Below are positions 25,380 to 44,200 of a stretch of DNA of 64,000 bases, piece by piece. The stretch's first letter is position 1. Each line of letters opens with the position of its first letter. Below the pieces are notes generated by a model. It did not search any database and had not been told where the DNA came from. It saw nothing but the letters and a program-made list of their open reading frames with translations. The translations under genes were made by a program, and so were the position numbers. The DNA comes from Chanos chanos (Eukaryota; Chordata; Actinopteri; Gonorynchiformes; Chanidae). Where the stretch lies: contig NC_044504.1 of assembly GCF_902362185.1 (NCBI RefSeq), positions 23,130,341 to 23,194,340 of the forward strand, given 5' to 3'.

Positions 25380-26325
25380 CATCCGGCCCCAGCTTCCCCA
25401 CTCCGGCAGGTTTTTACCGATGTCAGAAACGGGAAGACGGCGAACGGAGCAGGGACATACAGTGTCAAAAATATCACGTTCGATCCCAACAAAACCTCAA
25501 CATGGCCTCCGCTACGTATTGCGCCTGCGTTAAACCCTGGCACACGCTCCCCGGTTAGACTACATAGTGGAGAGGGCTTGTCACAAGTGTGAAGTGACGG
25601 AAACGTAGAATCAAATAGGTGTCTGTCAAAGAGAATAAGCTCGACTTTTTTCACAACGTACGGAAGTCACCTTTTAACTCTTTTCATGTCTGGTAGTTGG
25701 GAAATGCTTTTGAGGGAGATTTGCCATAGTAAAGAAATAGTATGTCTTTCGCCTTTGTCTATAGTCATAAGGTGTGTCCTATGAGCACTGGATAAGTGAG
25801 CTGTTGAGTTTCTAAAAAATGAAGCTGCGCACGTAGGGTGGACCCCACCCTATTAGTCTAATACCCTGGCACCCGCCCATACCACACACGCAGAAATACA
25901 CAGAGCGGGAGGGAGTACAGTTGATTTCTTCTGCCACAATAGTTTGATTTGTATGTGGAAGGTACATGTGATAACTTCATCATGCTGTCATCAAGTCAGT
26001 TCATACTGCGCGTGCACACATGCACGCAGCTGAGTTACTGATTTAGTAATGATAATTCGGAATCTGGGGTCTGATCTACAGAACTTGCTTTGCTTCATGA
26101 TTACAACATTTCAAAAAAACAAATTTAATGGGCCTTGTGATGACAGTGACAGCTGATGGTAAACTCAAATACTCTCAATAACCAAAGTGAATAACACTGT
26201 ATGATAACACTGAGTTTATTAAAATTATAAATAACAATATCTGATAATAAAAATCCTGTTGTGCAGTTGCTTTTGAGAGTTTGAAAGTATGACTGCTTTT
26301 GAATTACATATTTTTCATTTGTGTA
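25380..26325. promoter_or_regulatory. map4k3 5' region and thumpd2 3' flank
   Basis: The first 300 bp upstream of the map4k3 ATG are relatively CpG-rich, with an ETS-like CGGAAGT at 25661-25667, as expected for a housekeeping promoter. At 26216-26221 the plus strand reads TTTATT, which is AATAAA on the minus strand about 105 bp past the thumpd2 stop. No TATA box or coding exon seen. Confidence 0.45.
26216..26221 (-). terminator. thumpd2: Candidate polyadenylation signal of thumpd2
   Basis: AATAAA on the minus strand, 105 bp downstream of the thumpd2 stop codon. It is the nearest canonical hexamer. Confidence 0.55.
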
Positions 26326-28292
26326 CTACTTCTGGATATCTATATCTTTATGAGTGTGTGCTTTAGTTGCAGTGTGTCCATACATTGTCTTTAAGTATTT
26401 GTGTATGAGACCATCTGTGTTTCCTAAACTGACTCTGTATATACTCTGTAGTTGTAGTGTGCAGGGAGACAACTGTATGTCTCCTTCTGAGCTGTGTTTG
26501 TTGCTGTGTGTATCTGTGTCTGGCCTACATGTGTTGGTGTGTGTGTCTGAACTATCTATGTTACTGGTGTTTTTGTTGGTGAGTGGGTCTGTGGCTAACA
26601 AGCATCTGTCTGGACTGAGCAATTTCTTAAGCAGGGCTGAAAGCTGGAGACTCAAAAGAAGAACCAAGGATCCATTGACAGAAAGAACTCTGCAAGAAAA
26701 CACACACACATGCAGGCACACATGCACATACATACACACACACACAGGGAAAAAGAGCAACTAAATACAGCATAGAACAGACACTCCGACACACCCGTAT
26801 GCAAACTCTTTAAATGAAATATCTACAATTAACTGTATGTATTCTTGTGAATACCACACATTATTAACCCACAAATAAATACACTTATATGCACACACAC
26901 ACAAATTACCTCTCCATTTCTCTGATGAGCTTTGGCAATGCAACAGTCACATTTGTTCCACAGCTAAACTTTCTGCCAAAAGGGACATCACAGATTACAC
27001 CATCCACAGAGTTAGATGGCAGTGGAATCTCTGTAGGAAAGACAGACAAGCAGAGAGAGAGAGAGAGAGAGGGAATGAGAGAGAAAAATGGATCTGAATA
27101 TGTATTTGGAGGCTCTTGAAGAAAAAGTGCATACACACACTTTTCCGTACCCATAGCCGAAGACTGCAGTAGTTCCACTCTCCCACCAAGGCCAGCTGTC
27201 TCCACGTTCTCTGCAGCTTTCAGTAACTGAGCTGCTGAACAGTCCATGCCAATAAACAATGTACTCTGCAGATACACACATACACAAGATCACTAAAGCA
27301 TATAAATAGAAACACAGTCGTTCTGTCACAGAGAGGCGGGGTTGCTTCAACACGTACGGAACACTCCTGGGCGGCCTCCAGAAGAACTGTGCCAACTCCA
27401 CACATGGGGTCTAAAATAACACAGCCTTCCTAACAAAGACCGAATGAATAAAAAAGAGAAAGAAAGACAGAGAGAGAGAAGGCCAAAGGTGAGTGAGAAC
27501 ACATATTCAAAGTCATCTAGTTCCTGCTTATCATGGTACTGTAGCATAATGTATTAATATTGAAGAATGCATTATGACAATATTCCACAAGAATAAGGTA
27601 TTTTAGCATTGCAGTACATGAAAATGGTATATAGTATTCTAACAACTGAGTATGGGTGTTACAACCAGTTAATAATTCATTTTAATTTCTAAACACATGA
27701 AGAAAGCCTTGTAGTAGTAAGAGGGGATGTGAAATAGGGATGTAACAAGTAAACATATTTTCTTACTGCTTAATCTCACAGTTTTTAAACAGTTAACCAT
27801 GTAACCGATAAGGGGCAAAAAAAGCCTGTATGAACATCTGAAGACATACTCCTTATAACCACTAAATAATGGCAAAAGAATTTAAAAACACTTTTGAGCA
27901 CACATTTTTGAACAATGAGTGTTTCTGACTGAACGTTTCAGTTAACTGTTTAAACGTTTTACCTTTCACATCCCTAATGTGCAATATACCTGTATTGAGC
28001 AGAGAGAAGCCATGGTCCAGGCGACAGTAGACCTAAGACCGCTGTGCTTGATATAACTACGACTGGCTAAGGAACACCTACAGAAGAGAGAGACACACCC
28101 TTACTGTGAAAGCAACAAAACACACCCACTCTTGCAAACAGAACACACTAACAGTATATAAACACATTTCTCTTCCTGCTAAAATTCTGATACGTACTTC
28201 AAAAGAGGGATCCCCAGTATACAATGGTCATCATTTATTGATACATTCACCTAGGTAAGAAAGAAAGAGTGAGAGAAAGAAGCAAATTAAGT

Positions 28293-28323
<31 letters not shown>

Positions 28324-29531
28324 CCTGTGTGTATGTCTTCATGTATGAGTATGTCCATGCACATACTTCCAGATCAGGCTCTCTAAGGTCTACTTTCCAT
28401 CCCAGTTGTCGTCTGATGGCTGTCCCAATTATCCGACTAAAGTCCTGCAAAAGCAAGAGAATATACCCAGTGAATAAAACAAGTATTATTTTTTTCAGTT
28501 TTCAGAAAACATTATGAGAAATACACAATGCAAAATGTATTGGAGACACCCTGAAATATACTAATCTACTAACAAGCAAAAGAATAATAAACACAGACTG
28601 CTTGGGATAGACAAACACATACACACACCTGGGAGGTAAAAGAGCACATGACAGCTCCACTGCAGCGACAGTTCACTCTGAAAGTAGGTGAGGTTTGTCC
28701 TAATAATGTTCTGTTTTGATTTCCACTCTCTTTGGTGTGTTTTTTTGAACCTTGAGAAAGTGTGCAGTTGGACCCCTCACTCAAAGACTCTTCGTTTCTT
28801 AAACTTTTGTCATTTACTCTTGTTTCATCCTCTTCCTCTCTCTTCCTTTTCTGACCCCGTCCACTCACAGGTTTTAGCTCCTCCACCAAGCGGCTCCAAA
28901 TGGACAGGGTGTGAATCCAACTGTTTAGATCACCAATGATGCTTCTCTGAATTTTACTAATTGTTCTAGCTAAGGAGACAGAGATAAATAACAATAAAAA
29001 CCAATCAGGAAAGTTTGTTTTTATTCTCTGACAGAAAGAGGAGTTTGTCCTTTAGAATTTATTTTTCGACATAAAAAGTTGATAGTGTTCTCAATGATGT
29101 ATACCTGCAAATTTTGGGAGGGAAATGGGTGGGTCTCTCCTGATAAGCAAGAACAGCCTCTCTGCTGATTTCAGTTTCGTGACGTGCTCTAAAGGTGCAC
29201 AAGTGCTAAAGAACACTCTCCCAGAGATGTGGTCAACCTAAGTAGAGAAAGAATTGACCACTGTAAAAGTATTCGGTACATATTAACTCTCCAAAGTTCT
29301 TCTATCTCACCAACAAACAAACTTGGCAGTGAGGAACAGCCAACTTATTAAAGTGTGACCGATATTCAGAATGCTACTGACAGCGTAAAAGAGGGCACTG
29401 GTCGCTGTGGTGACATACAGAAAACTTACATCTGTTGCAGAGAGTTTGCTCTTTACTTCCTCCACGAGAAAGGGCTCCATGCCACTGCCAGCAGTACAGT
29501 AATACCGTATACAATCATATTCTTCCCCCAT
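26326..29531 (-). CDS. thumpd2: THUMP domain-containing protein 2, RNA guanosine N2-methyltransferase
   Basis: Ten coding exons, 488 aa (human 503): 29430-29531, 29105-29237, 28629-28969, 28367-28444, 28198-28250, 27990-28077, 27358-27429, 27151-27265, 26910-27030, 26326-26689. The N-terminus (YYCTAGSGMEPFLVEEVKSK) and the LKSAERLFLLI segment are THUMP-family features. A variable charged insert occupies most of exon 3, followed by RVNCRCSG. Exons 6-9 carry the Rossmann methyltransferase: SRSYIKHSGLRSTVAWTMAS, motif I ILDPMCGVGTVLLEAA (about 269-284) and the catalytic DVPFG loop (342-346). In human, THUMPD2 works with TRMT112 and makes m2G72 in U6 snRNA. The last exon has a family-typical hydrophobic segment (VNGSLVLLLS) and a low-conservation Thr/His-rich stretch. 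Its start lies 607 bp from the divergent ecd start. Confidence 0.95.
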
Positions 29532-30138
29532 TGTAAACTACGCCTCGGATCTCAGGGTGAAGCATTTGAAGAGAAAAAATGCTGTGAATTATCCTCTCTT
29601 CGTAAATTCGCTATTTAAGACAGATGCACCACACCGGAAATCGTCACATTTGTGGCGCTACAATGGTTTGTCAAATTTAAAGTTCACCGAACGCCAATAA
29701 ACAACACTGAAATGATCCGTTTCGTGATAATGCAACACATCTTATATGAACGTTACTGGCAGCAATGTATCTATTCAATAAATGTCATGTGAACTAAATA
29801 AAATAACATACTCTAATCTAGTTAAGCTGCTTAACTCAAAACAGTCTCTTTTGAGAAAGAGAGGCTTTTATTTTAACGTTCAACACATTACTGACTGGGA
29901 AATACTACCGGTATCGTAAAGGTTGCGTTTTACATAGTGCATTAGCTCCCTCATGGCACTCTCATGAATATAGGCTACAGACTGTCTTTAGACTGATTAT
30001 TGACGATTCAGGGTAAAACATTCTTTGCTTTCAAAGGGTGCTTGACTTCTGGACAAGTGGCTGGACTTAAATTATGCAAAGCTGACTCTATTTACTTTCT
30101 GGATGTAGTGATATTGTATCTGACATAAATACAGAACC
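29532..30138. promoter_or_regulatory. Divergent promoter between thumpd2 and ecd
   Basis: Only 607 bp separate the two start codons on opposite strands. An ETS-type CCGGAA occurs at 29634-29639 close to thumpd2. No TATA box is placed convincingly for either gene. The arrangement suggests a shared bidirectional promoter, which is inference from spacing. Confidence 0.6.
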
Positions 30139-35990
<5,852 letters not shown>

Positions 35991-38257
35991 ATATGAATAT
36001 CTTACTGTTTCTCAACCTACTCCCACTAATGTAGTGTGAATACTCTATCAGCACAGATTGTTACAAACTAGAACTAGAGCCCAAATTAATCTAACTTCAC
36101 TTAAACAAAACTGTCAGTGAAAGATCCAGTCTGATAGCGCATAGTGTAACACTTTTAGGTGCTTGCTCAGTACTACTCCCAGCTAAACAGTAACTATCAG
36201 AGTTCATTAACAGAGGGATCTGGACATTCTTTCCCAGTGACGCCAGTCCTCCTGTACTAACACAACACTCAGTCATCTGCTGAATTACACAGATCAATTA
36301 CGAGTGACGAAAAGATCATCTGAAAAGTGAGCCGATCTTATTCAAACTGACACACACCCTTCAAGAAAAATGTTGTGGGTTGAGGTATTGGAATCAGACA
36401 TGACTGTGAATCCCCCACATCAGTTTATTAACCAAAGCTGAGAGAGTTCATGTGTAAGGAAAGAATATTTTTTTTGCCTTTGTTACCTGAATATGGTTTT
36501 GTATAGAATTTAAAATAAAGACTGTATTTTTCTATTGCACATGTTCAACTTTTATCCATATCAAATATGATATTATATGAAATTAATCACATTAATGTGG
36601 TAAATTTGTTAAAGCACCAGCTCCACAGAACAGGAAGAAAAAACAGTGAAATCAGTGTCGCTGTTCCTCATCGCTTAAAGTTTATGGCAGTGCGCCATTG
36701 ACATTCCTCATAATGTTGTCAATCATTTGTGTTTCCATGGTGACCCACACCATAAATCTATGTATAACCCAGTGGTTTATGTATTGCTGCAGAACTAGCA
36801 GCCTTTAGACCTTCTCGGTTCTCAGTGAGTCAGATGTTCAGTTCATTGTAGCTCTGCTTTGCATATGGTTAATGTTCCCTTTTTATAAAAATGAAAACGC
36901 TGATATAAGTGTTATAAAGATGACCGGCCTCCACAGTTTTTGATTAAACTAGATGCACTCATCCTATGCTGGTAAATCTTTTACAGAGACTTTCTCTCGG
37001 CACTGAATGTTTACACATGGTCTTATACGAGTTTAGATATTTCCGAAATCACTGGCTGTTGATTAGATATCCACATATTTGAACTCACTTCTGTGAGATA
37101 ATTAACTAAGACAACAGTGCACAAAGTTGATTAAATTAGCATTTATTTAGTACATAATGCACTATACATAAAGTTCTTATCACATATGCCCATAAATTAT
37201 CAAAATGAATGCAAGTGAGCTGAGGAAATTGTCCTGCAATACAAAAACAAACAATAAATTACAACTTAAATTACAATGACTCAACACACATAAGTTTTCA
37301 CAGCAAGAGTGAGATACTCTTTACCATCATTTTGAGTTTGAAGATGATTCAACTCTCATCTGGTCACTCTCTGATCATGCCCCAAATGTGTGTTGTGGAA
37401 AACGTATAAACCATGTATCTGAGGAAATGTTCTAGATGCATCATAGATTAAGAAGACTAATTGTAAGATTAAATTTCCAGAGCATTCTCCCTGCCAGCAG
37501 TGAAGAAATGCCTCCCTATTGAATCCCTATACACTGCAATTAAGCCTAGATTATTCTGAGTACAATTTTTCTGTTCCAAAATAAGTTTAGTTCCTGGCTA
37601 GTCTTATTTTATATAGGAAAACAGTCTGACATGGAAGTGCATTAATACTCAGTGCTTTTATGTAAATGCATTTACAATACTATTTAGTTTGTGATCTGTA
37701 GACTTAATAGTTCTCGCAGTTTAGATCTGTATAATGCAACTTTTTAATTATTTTTTCTAATTTTTTAAACTAGGTTATATTAGTTGGAGATGATGGCGTA
37801 TTAATGGAGATTTGTAGTTTGTCCATGGAGAAGAATGTGCCTGTTGAGATATCCAGATTTTTAAAACCTCATGGACAACACTCATAAATGAAAACCTAAA
37901 AAGAACTATCTAGCATTTTTTTTGTTGTTGTTTTTGTTTTTTTCTGGTGCTAATTCAACTGCATTTTGTTATCCCGACTAATTGGCAAATACCAAAAAAA
38001 AAAAAGATTTCACACACATTTCAGTGTCTGACCATACAAGATTACCTCTCTATATCTGTTTGGATTATTCATAAATTTGTTTTTGATTGACTGATGCCTT
38101 GTAGCACATTCCTGATTGGAGTCCTCGGGATCATCACTGGATCGTCACTGGACTCCTTGGGTATGTTGTCACTTGACCCCACTGTGATGAGTCTGTGAAT
38201 GGGCATCCTTCATTATTTTCATCTTCATATCTTCTTAAGCTTGTCTGAGTTATATGT
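35991..38257. other. Tail-to-tail interval between ecd and the SLC35-like gene
   Basis: Contains the ecd 3' UTR and AT-rich sequence. No coding exon, RNA gene or named repeat recognised. TTTATT on the plus strand at 37142-37147 is a possible minus-strand polyadenylation signal for the neighbouring membrane-protein gene, which would give it a 3' UTR of about 1.1 kb. Confidence 0.5.
36514..36519 (+). terminator. ecd: Polyadenylation signal of ecd
   Basis: AATAAA lies 524 bp past the ecd stop codon and is the clearest canonical signal in the 3' flank. Confidence 0.6.
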
Positions 38258-41200
38258 TTATAACATACTACAGAACGGCTGTAGCAGGCCACGGGCAGAG
38301 TGCAAGAGGGTGGCTGGCAACACAGAGAACCGCAGTGCCACCATGTCCACTAGGAGGAGCTGTAAAGCCCCCAGCAGAAGCATGCCAAGCATATATCCCA
38401 GGAACAACAGACTGTGCCAGTTGCCATCTGTCACAGCTCTGGAGCTGTCAGGGTGCAGCAGACATAAGACAGCCAGCAGCACGGTGCGGTTAACGGTTAA
38501 AGTGTAAAAAAGGTCAAAGGGAGAGGTGTGCAGCTTCTCAGACTGGGCCACCTTAACGAGCCAGACGAGGGATATGGTATGTAAGATCAGACTCAGTGGA
38601 GAGTACAGCCACTCCAGAGTTTCCACTGCATACATACCGTTATACACTGAGAGAGAAAGGAGAGTAGAAATTCTTAGACTCTGACGTCGATGAGAGAAGA
38701 ACGTGCATACATTCATAATCAAAAGTATAAACCATGTACACACATAAAAACAGAAAAGATGCATTATACTGTGGCCATCATAGTATGCATAAAATTCTCT
38801 GGAAATAGCCCCAACAACCACAAACTTCATCAAAAACACTGCATATAGAGCCTCGTTCCTCCTCTCTCATACCTGAATTGTAAATGAGAGAGTTGCACTG
38901 TGGGTAATGTAGTACCTGTGATGCTGACAGAGGCCACAGTCACAGCTGTGACCAGGCAGGTAACGGAGGCAGAGGCAGGTGTGTGTATTGCTAACAGATG
39001 TCCGAAGGCCAGGCTGAGGAGTGGAAGGAGACGGCCAATCAGAGGGTAAAGACCTGAGTGGCCACTGGCCTCTGCCCACAGTGCCAGCACCGCCTGGGCG
39101 CTGCCACAAACAGCAGGTACCAGCAGACGCTCTGCCAGGGGCAAAGAGAAGGGCTTTAGATGGAGTAAACCCACACCGTGCAGTGCAAGCAGCGCCAACA
39201 GAACAATGAGCACCTGGAGAAACAGAAATAAAAAAAAGAACAGAGGAAAAATATTCCTCGCTAAGTCTTTCTGTGTACAATCACACACACAAACACATGC
39301 TATGAGCAAGTAACAGAAAATGAGAATTTTATGCAGTCAGTTACATGACATTGGCACTGAACAATGCGAGTTTGTGTTGCAACTGATCATTTACCAGACA
39401 ATACCACTTATCAGAAGTGTATTAATGGCACAGGTGCTATCTGTCTTTGTTACTTAAAGTGCGAAGCACCCATCCCCCTCTGTTAGAGATCATGACTGGA
39501 AAAGCTAATAATTAATGATTACGTAGCTAAAGATTGCTAAGCAACAGGACAACTTCCACATTCACGTGTACTTAGCCTAGTACTTATCTATAACACATTG
39601 TCACTGCTGCACTGTATCTCCTCTGTTATAAAGTACTACTGCCATTGATCAAGTTTCTCATTTAAAATGTACTGTGTGACTTAAACAGTCTTATATCTTG
39701 TTATACATGTACAATGTCATAACAGAGCTCAGGCCATATCAAATACATTCTCATATCCATCGTCATATACAAGATTATATGATTTTCCAACTTTTCTCTC
39801 ATATCATTACTTTGTTATCTCTTCTGTTATACATCAACTTTCTCACATGCACTGTCCGCATGCACTGTCCCCATGTGGCTATAAATGATATTCTGCATTC
39901 TAAGAAAATAACTGTGTTGGCCCACCTTTGACTTTCAGTTTTTTCTTCATTGTTTCAGTGGAAACAATTAAATATTGTAGTCAACGTTAAAAGCACAAGG
40001 CTCAAAATGAGGGTTTTTTCAGATTATTTGCCAAACCGTTATTTATTTAAACCTCCAAAGGAAAGTCTTATCTGTTGCCTGATAAAAGCAAAACAGATTG
40101 ATTGAAACAGAGAAATAAACTCGACATTGTAACAAAAAAAAGAAAACAGCAGAAGCTAATTGTATTAATGGATGATTAAAGTAGGTTAGCATGCTGGTGC
40201 TGACTTAAATTAAATAATTACCAAAAAATCAAGCCTTTACCCAAAAAGCATAAAACATTTTTTGAGCATACTAAAAAAATCACTAAGTTTAAAATAATTT
40301 CAAGAGTGTCATCTGGTTTAGTTTATAATCCAGAAACAATGACTAGTGCAGTCTAAACACCATATCTTATCTAAATGCCTTGGAAGTCTAGGCATGATTC
40401 CAAACACACCTAAATTCCCCCGAAAACAAACCAACTCAACTCAAATGGAAATTTGAAATGTAGTCTTCACCTCAGTGGTAGACCTAATATTTACTTTGCC
40501 ACATAGCCCAAGACAATTCAGACAACTCTACCAGCAAAATAAATAAAATAAAATAACAAACAAAGCAAAACTAAATTCTGTTGTGTTAAAAATTCTGTCC
40601 ATTACTGCTTTAGTTAAAGTTTTGTGAATTTGAAAATTTCACTGGCCATATAAATCAATTTATTCCTGTGGTGACTGTTGAAAAGGAGGGATTTGATTGA
40701 ATTAACCAATCTGTTAAAATCAGTTTTTGTTAACTCAGTGTGAACGCGTCATGAATACTGACAGGCAAAGCAGTTCACAGAGACAGATTAAGTTACACAA
40801 ATGGCGACACAATTCAGTGATAGTACTTGAGCTACAACAAATCTCAAAGGGACATCAAAGCAGCATCATTCTATTGTAACCTGGGAAGTAAGGGAGAGCA
40901 GGGTCAAACCAGTTTCCCCCGTTATTTAAAACATTGCCATGTACCTGAGCTTTATAGACACTATGGTGATGTATGGATGTTTACATAACCAAAGCTTCTT
41001 TATCTATCACTCCTGTGAACAGTTTAGCGGTTCAAAAATCATTTCTGAGTTTTGAATTAAATGTTGAAATTAGGGATATTTTAGCTTCACATTAATACAT
41101 GTGTGTACCGGAAATGACTGATTTCTGCCTTATGTCTGTGTGTGTAGTTACCTATATGTATATAAACAGATACTGTATATTTCTTGCCTCTCTTGCCCAC

Positions 41201-44200
41201 CTTTCTTATGACTAGCACATGTAATGTATCGCAGTGGGAGTGGCACAAGCATAAGTTATGACTTAACTGTCAGGGTTTGTTGTAGCACTGTACAGAATAA
41301 TTCTAGCGGTCTAGTGACACACCTATGCCAAAAAAATGACAAACTGTACCTTTTGCTCACTTTCAGGTCACAGAGTGAAAAACAGAGAAAGAGAGAAATG
41401 GATAAGTGGACAGGGCGCTGCTTTAAAATGCTAAAATGCTCAGGTGTTTTCACACCTGAAAGTCCAGACCAATGTTGGAACCAAAGTTCATGTTTTTGGT
41501 ACATTGTATACATTAGATTCGGTTAGTTTTGGTTTCACACTGCAATTTTGTGAGTGCACTAAAGAACTCTGCATGACACACTTGTGTCCTGTCATCATCA
41601 CCTACATGGGCTGCGTCTCCCTTTACTTGACACTGATGACAGAGTATGAGAGAGAGAGGATGTGGGAGGATGGGAGAGCAATGCCACCTGAAGATAAAGA
41701 AACAGAGGCAGCAGTATACAAAGTTGGTGCAGCTGGTAGAGATGCCATAATAATAATAGTATAGTGGCAACAAAATGAATCTGTTCATTTTTCTCCACTG
41801 AAACGGAAAAGGCTACCCACCACGCCGACATTAGATGCATGCCCGTTTACAAACCAATCAGTGTCAAGTATATGGAGACACAGCCCACGTAGGTGATGAC
41901 GACAAGACGCAGGTACATCACGCAAAGTTCTTTAGTGCACTCACAAAATTGCAGTGTGAAACCAGAACTAACTGGATCAAATGTATACAATGCAACAAAA
42001 ACATTTGGTTCAGACCTTGAGGTATGAAAATGCCCTAAGACTGCAGACAGGGGCTATGAAGTAAGAAAAGTCACCTGTTAAAGATATGGGAAGTACGTCT
42101 GTTAATCTGTGCTTTTTATCAAGTTAGTCAATATATGTAGCACATATCCATCTCGATTCTTAGAAAAACCTGTCGTAATTTGTTTGCTCAGCTTGACACA
42201 TATTAACAACTATATTGATCATATACTATTAAGAAAATGAAATGGTTACCTTCCAGGATTTGCGATAACTTATCCATGTTAAAATGTTTTTTGTGTGCCG
42301 CAGTATTGCACACGCTTTTAATTTTGATCAATATATGGAATAAGCAGGTATATTTTACCCATGAAATATTGTATTATACTCAAATGACACTGTTTGCATT
42401 GGTTTTTAAAGACATGCATGGCAGAGTTACCTTTAGCCCACAGCTGGTTATGTATAACCCTGTCTATGGGACACAGTGAGATAACTAGCCCTCTGTCACC
42501 TTCTGTTCAATAGCACATGACTGGCATATCATGGAATTGGGATTGGAGTTTGTGATCATAGCAGAGACATACATAGAATTTTTATTAATCTAATTCACAA
42601 TGAAGCAAAAACCAGTGTTAATCTCCCCCCCCCCCCCCCCCCCCCCCCAAATCTCGCTTAGAGTGAAAAATGTTTATTCCATTACAGCTCTGCTTGATTG
42701 AATTCTTTCATTTTACCTTAAATATCAAATACTTTTGAAAACCCCAATTCCAAACTGAACTGCACTGCAAAAAAAAGAGCAGAATGATTGCTAATGATTA
42801 ATGATTGTTTTGTGCCTTGCAAACCTGATTACAGCGTACAATAAAGTGCATGACTAAATACTTAATCCGTCTTTCTCACACTCACTCAAACATCTGCACA
42901 CTGTGTATAGACCTCCCTTGTGGTAGGGTAATTAGCCTACCTCTACACAGCCACAGAGCATGGCTGCACAACAACAGAAGACAAGACTCAATGTGTTCAT
43001 TGGCTTTTTTAGGAAGCCATCAGAGGTTGTCTGGGCTCAAGTTAGAGCAAGTATAGTACAGTATGTTGTGAATCACAAAATTCATAAGTATTAGTGAAAG
43101 GTTAATTCATAAGTTCACATGTTAAATGCAGTATTGTGCATGAATGTGCTCATTTTTTCGGTGAATGGTGAACGTATCCATTTGAAACTAAAGAACGTGA
43201 ACGTGAACGTTGTTCAGGTTCGCACGAGATTCGGAATTCTCGGGTGCCATAAAACACAGTGCACGCACACATGCTGCACTGTAAACAACACTGGCTAGCT
43301 TAACCATTCTTTTTCAAAATGGCCAGTGCAAGTGTCGATTCAGACAACGCAGCTAGTGGTACTGCTGAAGCCAGTTAATATGATTATTTGAAGGAGTTTT
43401 ATGTGAATACAGATTCTGACGGAAAAAATCTCACATTTTGGTCTGAAAAAACAAGTCCTAGCGTCAGCCACATTGTCATCAGTTTGAAGCAACACATTGA
43501 GTTGAAGCATCTCTTGGGAAATATCTGAGTCATTCTATAATTTAGTGTACATTCCATGTCCATTGATGATAATTATGTTTATTCTAACTATTTTCTTCAA
43601 AAATATCATATATTACCTATTAATGGAAAGCATGTTACAATATCACACAAACATTATGTGCATCCTATGCATCATTTAGTTTAAAATTTGTTGTGATGTT
43701 CCTAAATTGACAGTTTTTGCTGTGTCCGTTTTTCAGTTGAGGATGTGCTGGTCTCAAAATAATGAATGAAAACCATTAAAGTCAATCACAACTATTTGTT
43801 TTTTATTTCAAAAGCCTGAATACTAAAGAAAAATAATACTTTAAAAATTGATTTTCTCATTTAAATAATTTAAACATCTTAACTGAATATCTTAATTTTC
43901 ACACTGTGGTGACTGTCCTCTCATTTTTTTCAGTATCTTATCTATAATAGTACACTGTCAATGAGTATATTAATTGACCATCCACTATGTTACATGCATT
44001 ATGTTACATACGTTATGGTTTACAATTCTTTAATGATTTTAATTCAAATATATGTTAAAATTTGACATTAACCTGTTCAAGAAAATGATATGTGGTCAGC
44101 CAGGCAAGGCCTATCATTGGAATTATGGGTCGAAATAGGGAAACTACGTTACCTGTCAACTAAGTTACCCTGTAGTCTACATCATCAGTCATTATCAAAA

